This document shows, piece after piece, positions 26,749-35,325 of a stretch of DNA of 40,393 nucleotides. Both the position numbers and the translations under genes were made by a program. A model generated the notes under the pieces. It had not been told where the DNA came from and did no database searches. It saw only the letters and a program-made list of their open reading frames with translations. Source of the DNA: Acetobacteraceae bacterium. GTDB lineage: Bacteria; Pseudomonadota; Alphaproteobacteria; Acetobacterales; Acetobacteraceae. The DNA lies in NCBI GenBank assembly GCA_030041255.1, contig JASHOF010000023.1:1-40393 (forward strand), given 5' to 3'. Position 1 is the first letter of the stretch. The number at the start of each line of letters is the position of its first letter.

Positions 26749-27530
26749 CCGGACACTCGAGCGACCATGGCGAGATTCGTCTTGTCCCGCTGCGGCAAGT
26801 GCCGCTGATCAGGCAGGGGGACGATCTCGCGGACCTCCTTGCGCGGGCTTGGGAGGGAAGCGGCGTGGTTCCGGAACGGGGTGATGTCCTGGTCGTTGCG
26901 CAGAAGATCGTCTCCAAGGCTGAAGGCCGGCTGAGGCGGCTCGATGATGTCCGGGTCTCGGTGCGGGCAGAGAAACTGGCGGCGATGGTCGGCAAGGATG
27001 CGCGGCTGGTCGAACTGATCCTTTCCGAGACCCGGCGCGTGGTGCGCGCCGTGCCCAATCTGCTGATCGTCGAGCATCGGCTCGGCTACATCATGGCCAA
27101 TGCCGGGGTGGATCAGTCCAATGTCGGTCCGGATGGTGACCGTGTCGCACTTCTGTTGCCCGAGGATCCGGATGCTTCCTGCCGGCGTCTCCGCGCGGCG
27201 CTGCAGGAGCGTTTTGGCATCGCCGTCGCGGTACTGATCAATGACAGTTTCGGCCGCCCCTGGCGGAACGGTGTTGCCGGCGTCTGTCTGGGCGCTGCCG
27301 GCCTGGAGGTGCTGTGCGATTGCCGCGGCAAGCCCGACCTTTTCGGACGCAAGCTGCGGAATACCGAAATCGCGCTTGGCGACGAGATCGCCGCCGCTGC
27401 CTCGCTCTTGATGGGCCAGGCCGACGAGCACATTCCCGCCGTGCTCGTGCGCGGATTGGATGTTGCCGCGACTTCGACACAGACCGCGCAAGCCCTGCTG
27501 CGACCTGCCGATCGGGACCTGTTCCGATGA
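26745..27530 (+). CDS. cofE: Coenzyme F420-0:L-glutamate ligase
   Basis: Adds glutamates to F420-0 using GTP. The core is intact: GDVLVVAQKIVSKAEGR, NAGVDQSNVG, INDSFGRPWRNG, and GLDVAAT near the end. The first GTG in frame (26799) would delete the conserved first strand (EIRLVPL), so I place the start at a CTG at 26745, which has GGAGGG 5 bases upstream and overlaps the preceding stop, like the other joints here. The length is then 261 residues. There is no C-terminal FMN domain of the FbiB type. A non-standard start is unproven. Confidence 0.9.
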   Translation: MTGHSSDHGEIRLVPLRQVPLIRQGDDLADLLARAWEGSGVVPERGDVLVVAQKIVSKAEGRLRRLDDVRVSVRAEKLAAMVGKDARLVELILSETRRVVRAVPNLLIVEHRLGYIMANAGVDQSNVGPDGDRVALLLPEDPDASCRRLRAALQERFGIAVAVLINDSFGRPWRNGVAGVCLGAAGLEVLCDCRGKPDLFGRKLRNTEIALGDEIAAAASLLMGQADEHIPAVLVRGLDVAATSTQTAQALLRPADRDLFR

Positions 27531-28480
27531 CCGGGTCAGGCGGGCGGGTTCTCGCTTTGTCCGGTGGCGTCGGCGGTGCGCGGCTGGCGAAGGGACTGGC
27601 CGACGTGCTGGCGGCCGGGGCGCTCACGGTTGCCGTCAACGTCGCCGACGATTTCGTCCATCTCGGGCTTGCGATCAGCCCCGATCTCGACACCGTCATG
27701 TACACCCTCGCCGATATCGTGAATGCCGAGACCGGCTGGGGCAGGAAGGATGAAAGCTGGGCTTTCATGGCGGCGTTGGAACAGCTTGGTGGCGAGTGCT
27801 GGTTCCGGCTCGGCGATGCCGATCTTGCGGTGCATGTCGAGCGTACACGCCGCCTGTCGCTCGGCGAAAAGCTGAGCGCCATCACCGCTTCGTTCTGCCG
27901 GAGACTCGGGGTTACGAGCGAGGTGTTGCCAGTTAGCGATGACAAGGTGGCGACGATGGTCGCGACACCAGAGGGTGAACTCGCGTTCCAGGATTATTTC
28001 GTGCGCCAGCGCTGCGAGCCAGAGGCGCTCGGATTCCGCTTCCTCGGCGCGGAGGCTGCACGACTCAATCCGCGCCTCCTCGCGGCTCTGGATGATCCGG
28101 CGCTCGATCTGGTTGTCATCGGGCCGTCCAATCCCTTCGTCAGCATCGGCCCGATGCTGGCCATTCCTGGGCTGAGCGATGGGCTCCTGCGGTGCCGGGC
28201 GCCGGTGATCGCCGTCTCGCCGATCATCGGCGGGCGCGCGGTGAAGGGACCGGCGGCGAAGATGATGCGCGAGCGTGGGATCGAGCCGTCACCGCTGGCC
28301 ATCGGCCGCGAATATGGGTTGCTGCTCGACGGGCTGGTGATCGATGAGGTCGATCGGGCGGAAGCGGAACGCATTCCCGGACCTCGGGTTCGTGTGACGG
28401 AGACGTTGATGCGCGGGGAGAACGAGCGGCGGCGGCTCGCGCAGGATGTCCTGGCATTTGCGACGGAGTTTTCCCGATGA
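27527..28480 (+). CDS. cofD: 2-phospho-L-lactate (or phosphoenolpyruvate-type) transferase
   Basis: A 317-residue enzyme of the CofD/FbiA family that joins the phosphate-containing moiety to Fo to make F420-0 or its dehydro form. The N-terminal ALSGGVGGARLAKGL, the DDFVHLGLAISPDLDTVMYTL stretch, DLVVIGPSNPFVSIGPML and VIAVSPIIGGRAVKGPA are diagnostic. It overlaps cofE and cofC by 4 bases at each end. The start is chosen at this ATGA overlap; a longer frame reading back through cofE is rejected. Confidence 0.94.
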   Translation: MTGSGGRVLALSGGVGGARLAKGLADVLAAGALTVAVNVADDFVHLGLAISPDLDTVMYTLADIVNAETGWGRKDESWAFMAALEQLGGECWFRLGDADLAVHVERTRRLSLGEKLSAITASFCRRLGVTSEVLPVSDDKVATMVATPEGELAFQDYFVRQRCEPEALGFRFLGAEAARLNPRLLAALDDPALDLVVIGPSNPFVSIGPMLAIPGLSDGLLRCRAPVIAVSPIIGGRAVKGPAAKMMRERGIEPSPLAIGREYGLLLDGLVIDEVDRAEAERIPGPRVRVTETLMRGENERRRLAQDVLAFATEFSR

Positions 28481-29172
28481 GGCGGAGCGCGCCGGTTGCG
28501 GCATTGGTCCCGGCGCGCGGGCTGGCAGAAGGCAAGCAGCGGCTGGCTGCCGTGCTGGGCGCCGCGGAACGGCGAGACCTCGTGCAGGCCATGCTCGAGG
28601 ACGTGCTGCAGGCGCTTTCTCGCTCGGCACGGGTGGCAGTGCTTGTCGTGGTGTCCGGCGACGCGGCAGTGGCGGCGGTGGCTGAAGGGGCGGGTGCGCT
28701 GCTGTTGCCGGATGTGCCGGGGGGCGGGCTCAATCCCAGTCTGCATGCGGCCCTGACTTGGGTTGCTGCCGCCTTTCCGGACCATGCCGCGATGGTGGTC
28801 GCTGCAGATCTTCCCACACTGACGCCCGCACTGCTCGAGGCGACCGTGATGGCATCGGAAGCCGAGGTGGTGATCGCCCGCTCGCTCGATGGGGGAACCA
28901 ATGTCATGTTGCAGCCGCCGCCGGCGACGTTGGTGCCTCTCTTCGGTAGAGAGAGTTGTGCCCGGCACCGCGAGGCGGCCGTCGGCTCGGGGCTGAGCGT
29001 CGAGGTGCTCGAGCATCCGCTGCTGGCACGGGATCTCGACAGGCCCGAAGATTTGATGGCAGTCCTGCCGATGCTCGATGACGGAAGGACGCTCGAGGTC
29101 CTGCAACGCCTCCGCGCCGCGGCCCGGCATGGCGTGGCGGCGGAGCAGCCTGCGAGAGGAGGTGTGCGATGA
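28477..29172 (+). CDS. cofC: Phosphate-carrier guanylyltransferase of F420 biosynthesis
   Basis: A 231-residue nucleotidyltransferase. It starts AALVPARGLAEGKQRLAAVLG (GT-A type nucleotide site), then VVAADLPTLTP, the metal-binding DLP, and RSLDGGTNVMLQPP. It activates 2-phospholactate, phosphoenolpyruvate or 3-phosphoglycerate with GTP for CofD; which substrate cannot be read by eye. It overlaps both neighbours by 4 bases. Confidence 0.9.
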   Translation: MRRSAPVAALVPARGLAEGKQRLAAVLGAAERRDLVQAMLEDVLQALSRSARVAVLVVVSGDAAVAAVAEGAGALLLPDVPGGGLNPSLHAALTWVAAAFPDHAAMVVAADLPTLTPALLEATVMASEAEVVIARSLDGGTNVMLQPPPATLVPLFGRESCARHREAAVGSGLSVEVLEHPLLARDLDRPEDLMAVLPMLDDGRTLEVLQRLRAAARHGVAAEQPARGGVR

Positions 29173-31583
29173 AGAAGGTGCTCGCCGAAGCCGCGCGAGG
29201 CGCGGTGCTGTCCGAGGATGCTATCCGCACTCTCGCTCTCCGCGCTTCGACCGAGGCGCTGTGCGAGGCGGCGAGGTTGCGGCGCGACCTCCGGCACCCC
29301 AGGCTCGCGACCTACTCGCCGAAGGTATTCATTCCGCTGACGCGGCTCTGCCGCGATACCTGCCGCTATTGCACCTTCGCCGAATCGCCGCGAGCGGGGA
29401 GGGCGGCGTATCTGAGCCCGGAGGAAGTGCTGGCGATTGCCCGTGCCGGTGTCGCCGCCGGTTGCCACGAAGCGTTGTTCACGCTCGGGGACCAGCCCGA
29501 GCAGCGTTGGCGGGTAGCACGGGAGGAACTGGCACGCCTCGGCCATGCCAGTACGCTCTCCTATCTGGCGGCGATGGCACGGCTCGTCATCGAAGAGACC
29601 GGGCTGCTACCGCACGTCAACCCGGGTGTGATGACGGAGGCGGACGTGGCGATGCTGCGCGCCGTCTCGGTTTCGCAGGGCGTGATGATGGAAATCCTCT
29701 CGACGCGCCTCTGTGAACCTGGCGGCCCACATCACGGTTGCCCCGACAAGCACCCCACCGTCCGGCTTGCGACACTGGAGGCAGCGGGCCGCCAGCGCGT
29801 GCCGTTCACCACGGGGATCCTGGTTGGCATCGGCGAAACGGCTGCGGAACAGGTGGAGACGCTGCTCGCGATCCGGGCGGCGCATGCGCGGCACGGTCAC
29901 GTGCAGGAGGTGATCGTGCAGAACTTCCGCGCCAAGCCCGGCACGCGGATGGAGGCGGCGGCGGATGCCTCGCATCCCGTCCATGTGCGGGCGATTGCGC
30001 TGGCGCGCCTCATTCTTCCGACCGAAGTCAGCATGCAAGCGCCTCCGAACCTGAGCCCCGGCGGGCTCGAGGGGCTGCTTGCGGCAGGGATCGACGACTG
30101 GGGCGGCGTCTCTCCGGTGACGATCGATCACGTCAATCCCGAGGCTCCCTGGCCCGGGCGGGCGGAACTGGCAGCGCGGACGGAAGCGGGCGGCAAGGTA
30201 CTGGCAGAGAGGTTGCCGATCCATCCCACTTTCGTTGCTGATCCGGATAAATGGCTCGATGCGCGCCTGCACCGGCACGTTCGCGCCCACGCCGATGCCT
30301 TGGGACTGGCGCACGACGACTGGACATCCGGCCAGGACGACCGCGCGCGCACCATCCCTAAGCCGCAGGTCCCGCCGGGCGGCCTGGCGGCGACCATCAC
30401 GCGCGCGCGTGATGGCCGGCCGCTCACGGAGGAGGAGATCGTTCTGCTGTTTGCTGCCCGCGGCGGCGACTTCGGCGCCGTGTGTGCCGCTGCCGATGCA
30501 CTGCGGAGCGAGGTTTCCGGCGATGCGGTCACCTACGTTGTGACCCGCAACATCAACTACACCAATATTTGCACGTATCATTGTCGCTTCTGCGCTTTTT
30601 CCAAGGGCAGAATGGCAGCCGGAATGCGCGATCGCCCGTACGACCTGCCGCACGCCGAGATCGTCGCCCGTGCGGAAGAAGCCTGGCAGCGCGGCGCGAC
30701 CGAGGTCTGCATGCAGGGCGGCATCCATCCGCACTACACCGGCCGCACCTATATCGACATTCTGGTGGCGGTGAAGCGCGCCCTGCCTGGCCTGCACGTG
30801 CATGCGTTCTCTCCGCTCGAGGTCTGGCAGGGCGCGACCACGCTGCGCATGGATCTGCGAACCTTCCTGGCCGGGTTGAAAGAGAACGGGCTCGGTTCCC
30901 TGCCTGGAACTGCGGCGGAAATCCTCGACGACGAGGTGCGGGCGGTTCTCTGCCCGGACAAGCTCACCACTGCGGAATGGCTGCTGGTGATGAGAACGGC
31001 GCACGCGCTTGGCCTCCGCAGTACCGCGACGATCATGTTCGGCCATCTCGAGCGGCCGGTCCACTGGGCGCGCCATCTGATCCGCCTGCGTGATCTGCAG
31101 CGCGAGAGCGGGCGCTTCACGGAGTTCGTTCCCCTGCCATTCGTCGCCATGGAGGCGCCGATCTACCGCCAGGGCGGTGCCCGCAGGGGACCGACGTGGC
31201 GTGAGGCGGTGTTGATGCACGCAGTCAGCCGGCTGGCGCTCAATCCGTGGATTACCAATATCCAGACCAGTTGGGTGAAGATGGGAAAGCGGGGAGCCGC
31301 GGCCTGCCTCACTGCGGGCGCCAATGACCTCGGTGGCACCCTGATGAACGAAAGCATCACCCGTGCTGCCGGCGCTGCGCACGGCCAGGAGATGGCACCA
31401 GCGGCGATGGATGCGCTGATCCATGGGATCGGGCGGGTGCCGCGCCAGCGTACGACGCTCTATGGCGAACCGCCGCGAGGCCAGGTCGCACGGTCGTACG
31501 CAGCGGCACCGCTGCTTCCGATTGCCGGGCACGCGCCCTCTTCGCGTGGCCGTGAGCCAGCGCTTCTGCTTTCCGCGTCATGA
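29169..31583 (+). CDS. fbiC: Fo synthase, fused CofG-CofH (FbiC)
   Basis: An 804-residue two-domain radical SAM enzyme making the deazaflavin Fo from tyrosine and a pyrimidine. The N-terminal (CofG) cluster is Cys61, Cys65, Cys68 in CRDTCRYCTF; the C-terminal (CofH) cluster is Cys468, Cys472, Cys475 in CTYHCRFCAFSKG. MQGGIHPHYTG and GGTLMNESITRAAGA are typical of CofH. A fused form is the usual layout in Actinobacteria and some Proteobacteria, whereas archaea have separate proteins. It is the last of the F420 genes and is followed with overlap by the regulator frame. Confidence 0.96.
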   Translation: MKKVLAEAARGAVLSEDAIRTLALRASTEALCEAARLRRDLRHPRLATYSPKVFIPLTRLCRDTCRYCTFAESPRAGRAAYLSPEEVLAIARAGVAAGCHEALFTLGDQPEQRWRVAREELARLGHASTLSYLAAMARLVIEETGLLPHVNPGVMTEADVAMLRAVSVSQGVMMEILSTRLCEPGGPHHGCPDKHPTVRLATLEAAGRQRVPFTTGILVGIGETAAEQVETLLAIRAAHARHGHVQEVIVQNFRAKPGTRMEAAADASHPVHVRAIALARLILPTEVSMQAPPNLSPGGLEGLLAAGIDDWGGVSPVTIDHVNPEAPWPGRAELAARTEAGGKVLAERLPIHPTFVADPDKWLDARLHRHVRAHADALGLAHDDWTSGQDDRARTIPKPQVPPGGLAATITRARDGRPLTEEEIVLLFAARGGDFGAVCAAADALRSEVSGDAVTYVVTRNINYTNICTYHCRFCAFSKGRMAAGMRDRPYDLPHAEIVARAEEAWQRGATEVCMQGGIHPHYTGRTYIDILVAVKRALPGLHVHAFSPLEVWQGATTLRMDLRTFLAGLKENGLGSLPGTAAEILDDEVRAVLCPDKLTTAEWLLVMRTAHALGLRSTATIMFGHLERPVHWARHLIRLRDLQRESGRFTEFVPLPFVAMEAPIYRQGGARRGPTWREAVLMHAVSRLALNPWITNIQTSWVKMGKRGAAACLTAGANDLGGTLMNESITRAAGAAHGQEMAPAAMDALIHGIGRVPRQRTTLYGEPPRGQVARSYAAAPLLPIAGHAPSSRGREPALLLSAS

Positions 31584-31654
31584 GACGCGCCAACGGCGCT
31601 CAGCTTGCCGCTCCGCGAGGCATCGGGGAGATATCTGCAAAGAAAAGGTCCGGC

Positions 31655-32497
31655 ATGCCGAAAGCGAACCTTCAGCGACCGACCATGCACCGCCGCATCG
31701 AGACGTTCGATCGCAGCCCGATCCCGCTCTACATCCAGGTTGCGACCCTGTTGCGCAATCGGATTGCCGAAGGGAAGTTCCAGGCTGGCCAGCAGATTCC
31801 GACCCTGGAGGCGCTGGAACAGGAATTCGCCGTCGCCCGGGTCACGGTGCGACAGGCGATCGAGCTTCTGGAAAAAGAAGGTGTCGTGCAGCGCCATCGG
31901 GGGCGTGGGACGTTCGTCACACCGCATCTCAGCGAGCGGCGATGGCTGCACCTGATGACCGATATGGATTCGCTCGCGAGGTCGATCGACGCCCACGTTC
32001 CGCGGTTTCTCATGACCAGGGAGTCGATGCCCCGCCTGAGGCCGGGTGAAGGTGAGCCGGCGGCTGCCTATCAGTACCTGCTCAGCGTGCAGTACCGGGG
32101 CGGGGAGCCGTTCGCCGTCGCCAGCGTGCACGTGGAACGAGCGATCTACGAGCGCTGCCCCCATGAATTCTGCATCCGCGCCGCCTTGCCGCTGCTGTTG
32201 CGGCTGGAACGCGACGAGATCGAACATGCCCAGCTCACCGTCGTCGTCGGCAGCGCGGATTTCGAAACCAGCGAGCGGCTGCGCATTCCCCTGAATTCTC
32301 CCACCGCGGAGGCGCACTTCTTCGTGCGCAACCGGGAGGGAATCGTGACTTATGTTGCAGATGTCATCTATCGCGGCGATTGCGTACGTTTCGATATCGA
32401 TCTTCTGCGCACCGTCAATGGCAATCATCCGGACGATGCCGAGCCTCCAGGCGCCTTGCCGGATAACCCGATCCCGCCGAGGAGCGAAAGAAGATGA
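31655..32497 (+). CDS. GntR-family regulator with UTRA ligand domain
   Basis: A regulator of about 280 residues. The winged helix (PIPLYIQVATLLRNRIAEGKF, then ALEQEFAVARVTVRQAIELLEKEGVV, RHRGRGTFV) is followed by a UTRA small-molecule domain (YLLSVQYRGGEPFAVASVHVE, and a C-terminal VADVIYRGDCVRFDIDLLR). I chose the start with AGAAAAGG upstream; an earlier ATG at 31580 overlaps fbiC and is possible. HutC-type members sense pathway metabolites. It is the obvious candidate for the divergent operator region near 21.95 kb, which is inference. Its ATG overlap with the M20 gene suggests co-expression. Confidence 0.9.
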   Translation: MPKANLQRPTMHRRIETFDRSPIPLYIQVATLLRNRIAEGKFQAGQQIPTLEALEQEFAVARVTVRQAIELLEKEGVVQRHRGRGTFVTPHLSERRWLHLMTDMDSLARSIDAHVPRFLMTRESMPRLRPGEGEPAAAYQYLLSVQYRGGEPFAVASVHVERAIYERCPHEFCIRAALPLLLRLERDEIEHAQLTVVVGSADFETSERLRIPLNSPTAEAHFFVRNREGIVTYVADVIYRGDCVRFDIDLLRTVNGNHPDDAEPPGALPDNPIPPRSERR

Positions 32498-33786
32498 CGC
32501 CCGAGATCCGTCACCGCGTGCTGCAAGCGATCGATGCCAGGCGCGATGCGGCCGTGGCGTTCCTGCAAAGCATGGTCTCGATACCGAGCGTGACCGGGGA
32601 CGAAGGAAGGATTCAGCATTTTCTTGCCGGGCATCTCGGCAGGATGGGGCTCACCGTCGATATGTGGGATACGGATTGGGAGCAGCTCAAGAAGCATCCT
32701 GGATATCGCCCCGTGGACCGGGGCTATGAAGGGCGGCCGAATATCGTGGCGACCTGGAAGGGATCGGGAGGCGGCCGCTCCCTGCTGCTGAACGGCCACA
32801 CCGACGTCATTCCGATCGGCAATCGCGAAGCCTGGAACGACGATCCGTGGTCGGCGGCGATCCGGGACGGACGCCTCTACGGCCGCGGGGCGGCCGACAT
32901 GAAGAGTGGGGTCGCAAGTCACGTGATGGCCGTGGCGGGCCTGATGGCGGCTGGCCTCAGGCCCAAAGGCGATGTCTACGTCAACATCGTGATCGACGAG
33001 GAAGTGAGCGGGCACGGAACGCTGGATACCGTGATCCGCGGTTACAAGGCGGACGCGGGGATCTCCGGCGAGACCAGCGGGCTTGCCATCCAGCCGGCCT
33101 GCATCGGCCGGATCTGGTTTGAAATCGAAATCAATGGCAAGCCGGCCGGTATCCAGCGCTACCACGAGGGAGTGAGCGGCATCGAGCTTGGCTACAAGCT
33201 CACAAAGGCGATCGAGGCGCTGGAGGCGGTTCGCATGGCTTCGGTCACGCACCCGCTCTACCCGAACATCCGCGAATCGCTTCCTTGCACCATCGGCAGC
33301 TTTCAGGCCGGCAACTACCCGAGCGCCTTTCCCTCCGACTGCCTTCTCAAGGGCAGCATGGCGACCGTACCCGGTGAGGACCATGCAGGTGTCAAGCGGA
33401 GCCTCGTTGCGCATATCGCGCGCGCCGCGGCCGAGGATCCCTGGATGAAGGAGCATCCGCCGAAGGTGCGGTTCGTCGGCTACGACGCGGAGGCGTCAGC
33501 CATTCCGCTTTCCCATCCGATCGTCGAGATCGTGTCGAGGAACCTGCAAGAGGTCAGCGGGCGCGAGCCCGAGATCAGCGGCCGGCAGGGCGCTGCCGAC
33601 ACGCGGTTCCTCAATCTCTATGCGAAGACGCCGACCGTGATCTTCGGCCCGGGTTCTACTGCGGTCATGCATGCGGACAATGAATACGTCGCCATCGCCG
33701 ACTACACGACGGCGATCAAGGTGGTGGCCCTCAGCATTGGCGACTGGTGCGGCATCGAGGAGCGTGGCAGCGAAAGGGGAAGATAG
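32494..33786 (+). CDS. M20 family amidohydrolase (ArgE/DapE type)
   Basis: A 430-residue di-zinc hydrolase. Metal ligands and catalytic residues are visible: His102 in NGHTDVIP, Asp135 in GAADMKSG, Glu169-Glu170 in DEEVSGHG, and His393 in MHADNEY. Relatives remove acyl or carbamoyl groups from amino compounds; the purine-utilisation protein YgeY of E. coli is a relative paired with a diaminopropionate ammonia-lyase. The catalytic Glu and metals are intact, so it should be active. Its likely task is to release an amino group ahead of the ammonia-lyase. Confidence 0.93.
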   Translation: MTPEIRHRVLQAIDARRDAAVAFLQSMVSIPSVTGDEGRIQHFLAGHLGRMGLTVDMWDTDWEQLKKHPGYRPVDRGYEGRPNIVATWKGSGGGRSLLLNGHTDVIPIGNREAWNDDPWSAAIRDGRLYGRGAADMKSGVASHVMAVAGLMAAGLRPKGDVYVNIVIDEEVSGHGTLDTVIRGYKADAGISGETSGLAIQPACIGRIWFEIEINGKPAGIQRYHEGVSGIELGYKLTKAIEALEAVRMASVTHPLYPNIRESLPCTIGSFQAGNYPSAFPSDCLLKGSMATVPGEDHAGVKRSLVAHIARAAAEDPWMKEHPPKVRFVGYDAEASAIPLSHPIVEIVSRNLQEVSGREPEISGRQGAADTRFLNLYAKTPTVIFGPGSTAVMHADNEYVAIADYTTAIKVVALSIGDWCGIEERGSERGR

Positions 33787-33918
33787 GAGCAAGGCGGAAG
33801 GCTCGAAGGGCGCCCGCGTGGCAAACCCGGCGCCTGTCACCATATCCGGGTCACCCTGCCGGTGGGACTGGACGCGTTGGCGGCGATGCGGGGCGGGGCG
33901 CTGATCCGGGAGTCTGGT

Positions 33919-35325
33919 GTGCGTTACATTTCGACGCGCGGGCGGGCGCCGGCGCTTGATTTCGCCGGGGTGCTGAGGGCGGGGCTGGCCGAGGACGGCG
34001 GGCTCTATGTGCCCGAGGCATGGCCGCGATTTTCGGCGAAAGAAATCCGCGCGCTCCGCGGTCTCTCCTATGCAGAGCTGGTGGCGAAGGTGATGGCCCC
34101 GTTCGTGGGCGATGCGGTTCCTGATCTGCCGCGGCTGGCGTCGGCCACGTATGCGGGTTTCGCCCATCCGGCAGTCGTGCCACTGGTGCAACTCGAGACG
34201 GATCTCTTCCTGCTCGAGCTGTTCCACGGCCCGACCCTGGCCTTCAAGGACCTGGCCATGCAGCTCCTCGGAAGGCTGTTCGAGGAACTGCTCGACGGAG
34301 AGAGCGTGACGATCGTCGGCGCGACGTCGGGCGACACCGGCGCTGCCGCCATAGAGGCGCTCAAGGGGCGGCGGGGGATCACGGTTGCCATCCTCCACCC
34401 CGAGGGACGAGTGAGTGAAGTCCAGCGGCGGCAGATGACCACGGTGACGGCCGCCAATGTCGGCAACATTGCGATCCGCGGCAGTTTCGATGATTGCCAG
34501 GATCTCGTGAAAAAGATGTTCGCGGACGTGGCCTTTCGCGGCGAGCAGCGCCTTTCGGCGGTCAACTCCATCAACTGGGCGCGGATCGCGGCACAGATTC
34601 CTTATTATTTTGCCGCCGCCCTGGCCCTCGGGGCGCCCGACCGGATGGTGGCTTTCAGTGTGCCGACCGGCAATTTCGGCAATATTCTGGCGGCCTGGGC
34701 GGCGGTGCAGATGGGGCTGCCGGTCGAGCGGCTGGTGGTTGCCTGCAACCAGAACGACATATTGGCACGCTTTCTGGCCGCCAACGACATGTCGCTTCGC
34801 CCCGTCAGGCCCTCCCTTTCGCCCTCGATGGACATCCAGGTGAGCTCGAATTTCGAGCGCCTGCTGTTCGAACTCCTGGATCGGGACGCGGCGGAGACGG
34901 AGCGGATCATGCTGAATTTCCGGGCCGGGGGAAGGATGGCCGTCCCCGAGGCGGCCTGGCGGCATATGGGCACGCTCTTTCAGGGGTTTGCGCTCGACGA
35001 TCCGGGGACGGAGGTCGAGATTGGCCGGCTCTGGCGCGCCGCGGGCTATCTTGCCGACCCGCATACGGCAATCGGGATTGCCGGTGCCCGGGCGCGGGCG
35101 CCCGGGCAAGGGGTCGCGATGATTGCCGCGGCAACGGCACATCCGGCGAAGTTCGCCCCCGTTGTCATGCGGGCCAGCGGGGTGAGCCCACCGCTCCCTG
35201 CCCGGCTTGCCGACCTATATCAACGGCCGGAGCGTTTCACGGTTGCGGCCAATGACCTTGCTGCCGTGGAGGCGGACGTGCGAACTCTGGCCGCCAGGAA
35301 CCGGGCTGAAGGGATCAAGGTATGA
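33919..35325 (+). CDS. thrC: Threonine synthase
   Basis: A 468-residue PLP enzyme converting O-phosphohomoserine to threonine. The opening RYISTRGRAPALDFAGVLRAGLAEDGGLYVP is the class standard, and the PLP Lys110 lies in GPTLAFKDLAMQ; GATSGDTGAAA is the phosphate-binding loop. The GTG start is chosen because GGGAG sits 6 bases upstream and homologues begin here; a longer frame from 33862 is rejected. It heads a tight rightward run with the M16 peptidase. Confidence 0.95.
   Translation: MRYISTRGRAPALDFAGVLRAGLAEDGGLYVPEAWPRFSAKEIRALRGLSYAELVAKVMAPFVGDAVPDLPRLASATYAGFAHPAVVPLVQLETDLFLLELFHGPTLAFKDLAMQLLGRLFEELLDGESVTIVGATSGDTGAAAIEALKGRRGITVAILHPEGRVSEVQRRQMTTVTAANVGNIAIRGSFDDCQDLVKKMFADVAFRGEQRLSAVNSINWARIAAQIPYYFAAALALGAPDRMVAFSVPTGNFGNILAAWAAVQMGLPVERLVVACNQNDILARFLAANDMSLRPVRPSLSPSMDIQVSSNFERLLFELLDRDAAETERIMLNFRAGGRMAVPEAAWRHMGTLFQGFALDDPGTEVEIGRLWRAAGYLADPHTAIGIAGARARAPGQGVAMIAAATAHPAKFAPVVMRASGVSPPLPARLADLYQRPERFTVAANDLAAVEADVRTLAARNRAEGIKV

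Noticed and set aside
33862-33918. Upstream in-frame start for threonine synthase
   Set aside because: Homologues begin at RYISTRG, and the GTG at 33919 has its own GGGAG site.
33787-33918. Right-hand copy of the tRNA-Val 3' end (attachment repeat)
   Set aside because: Only a loose CTGTCACC similarity is present, too weak to support an att site.
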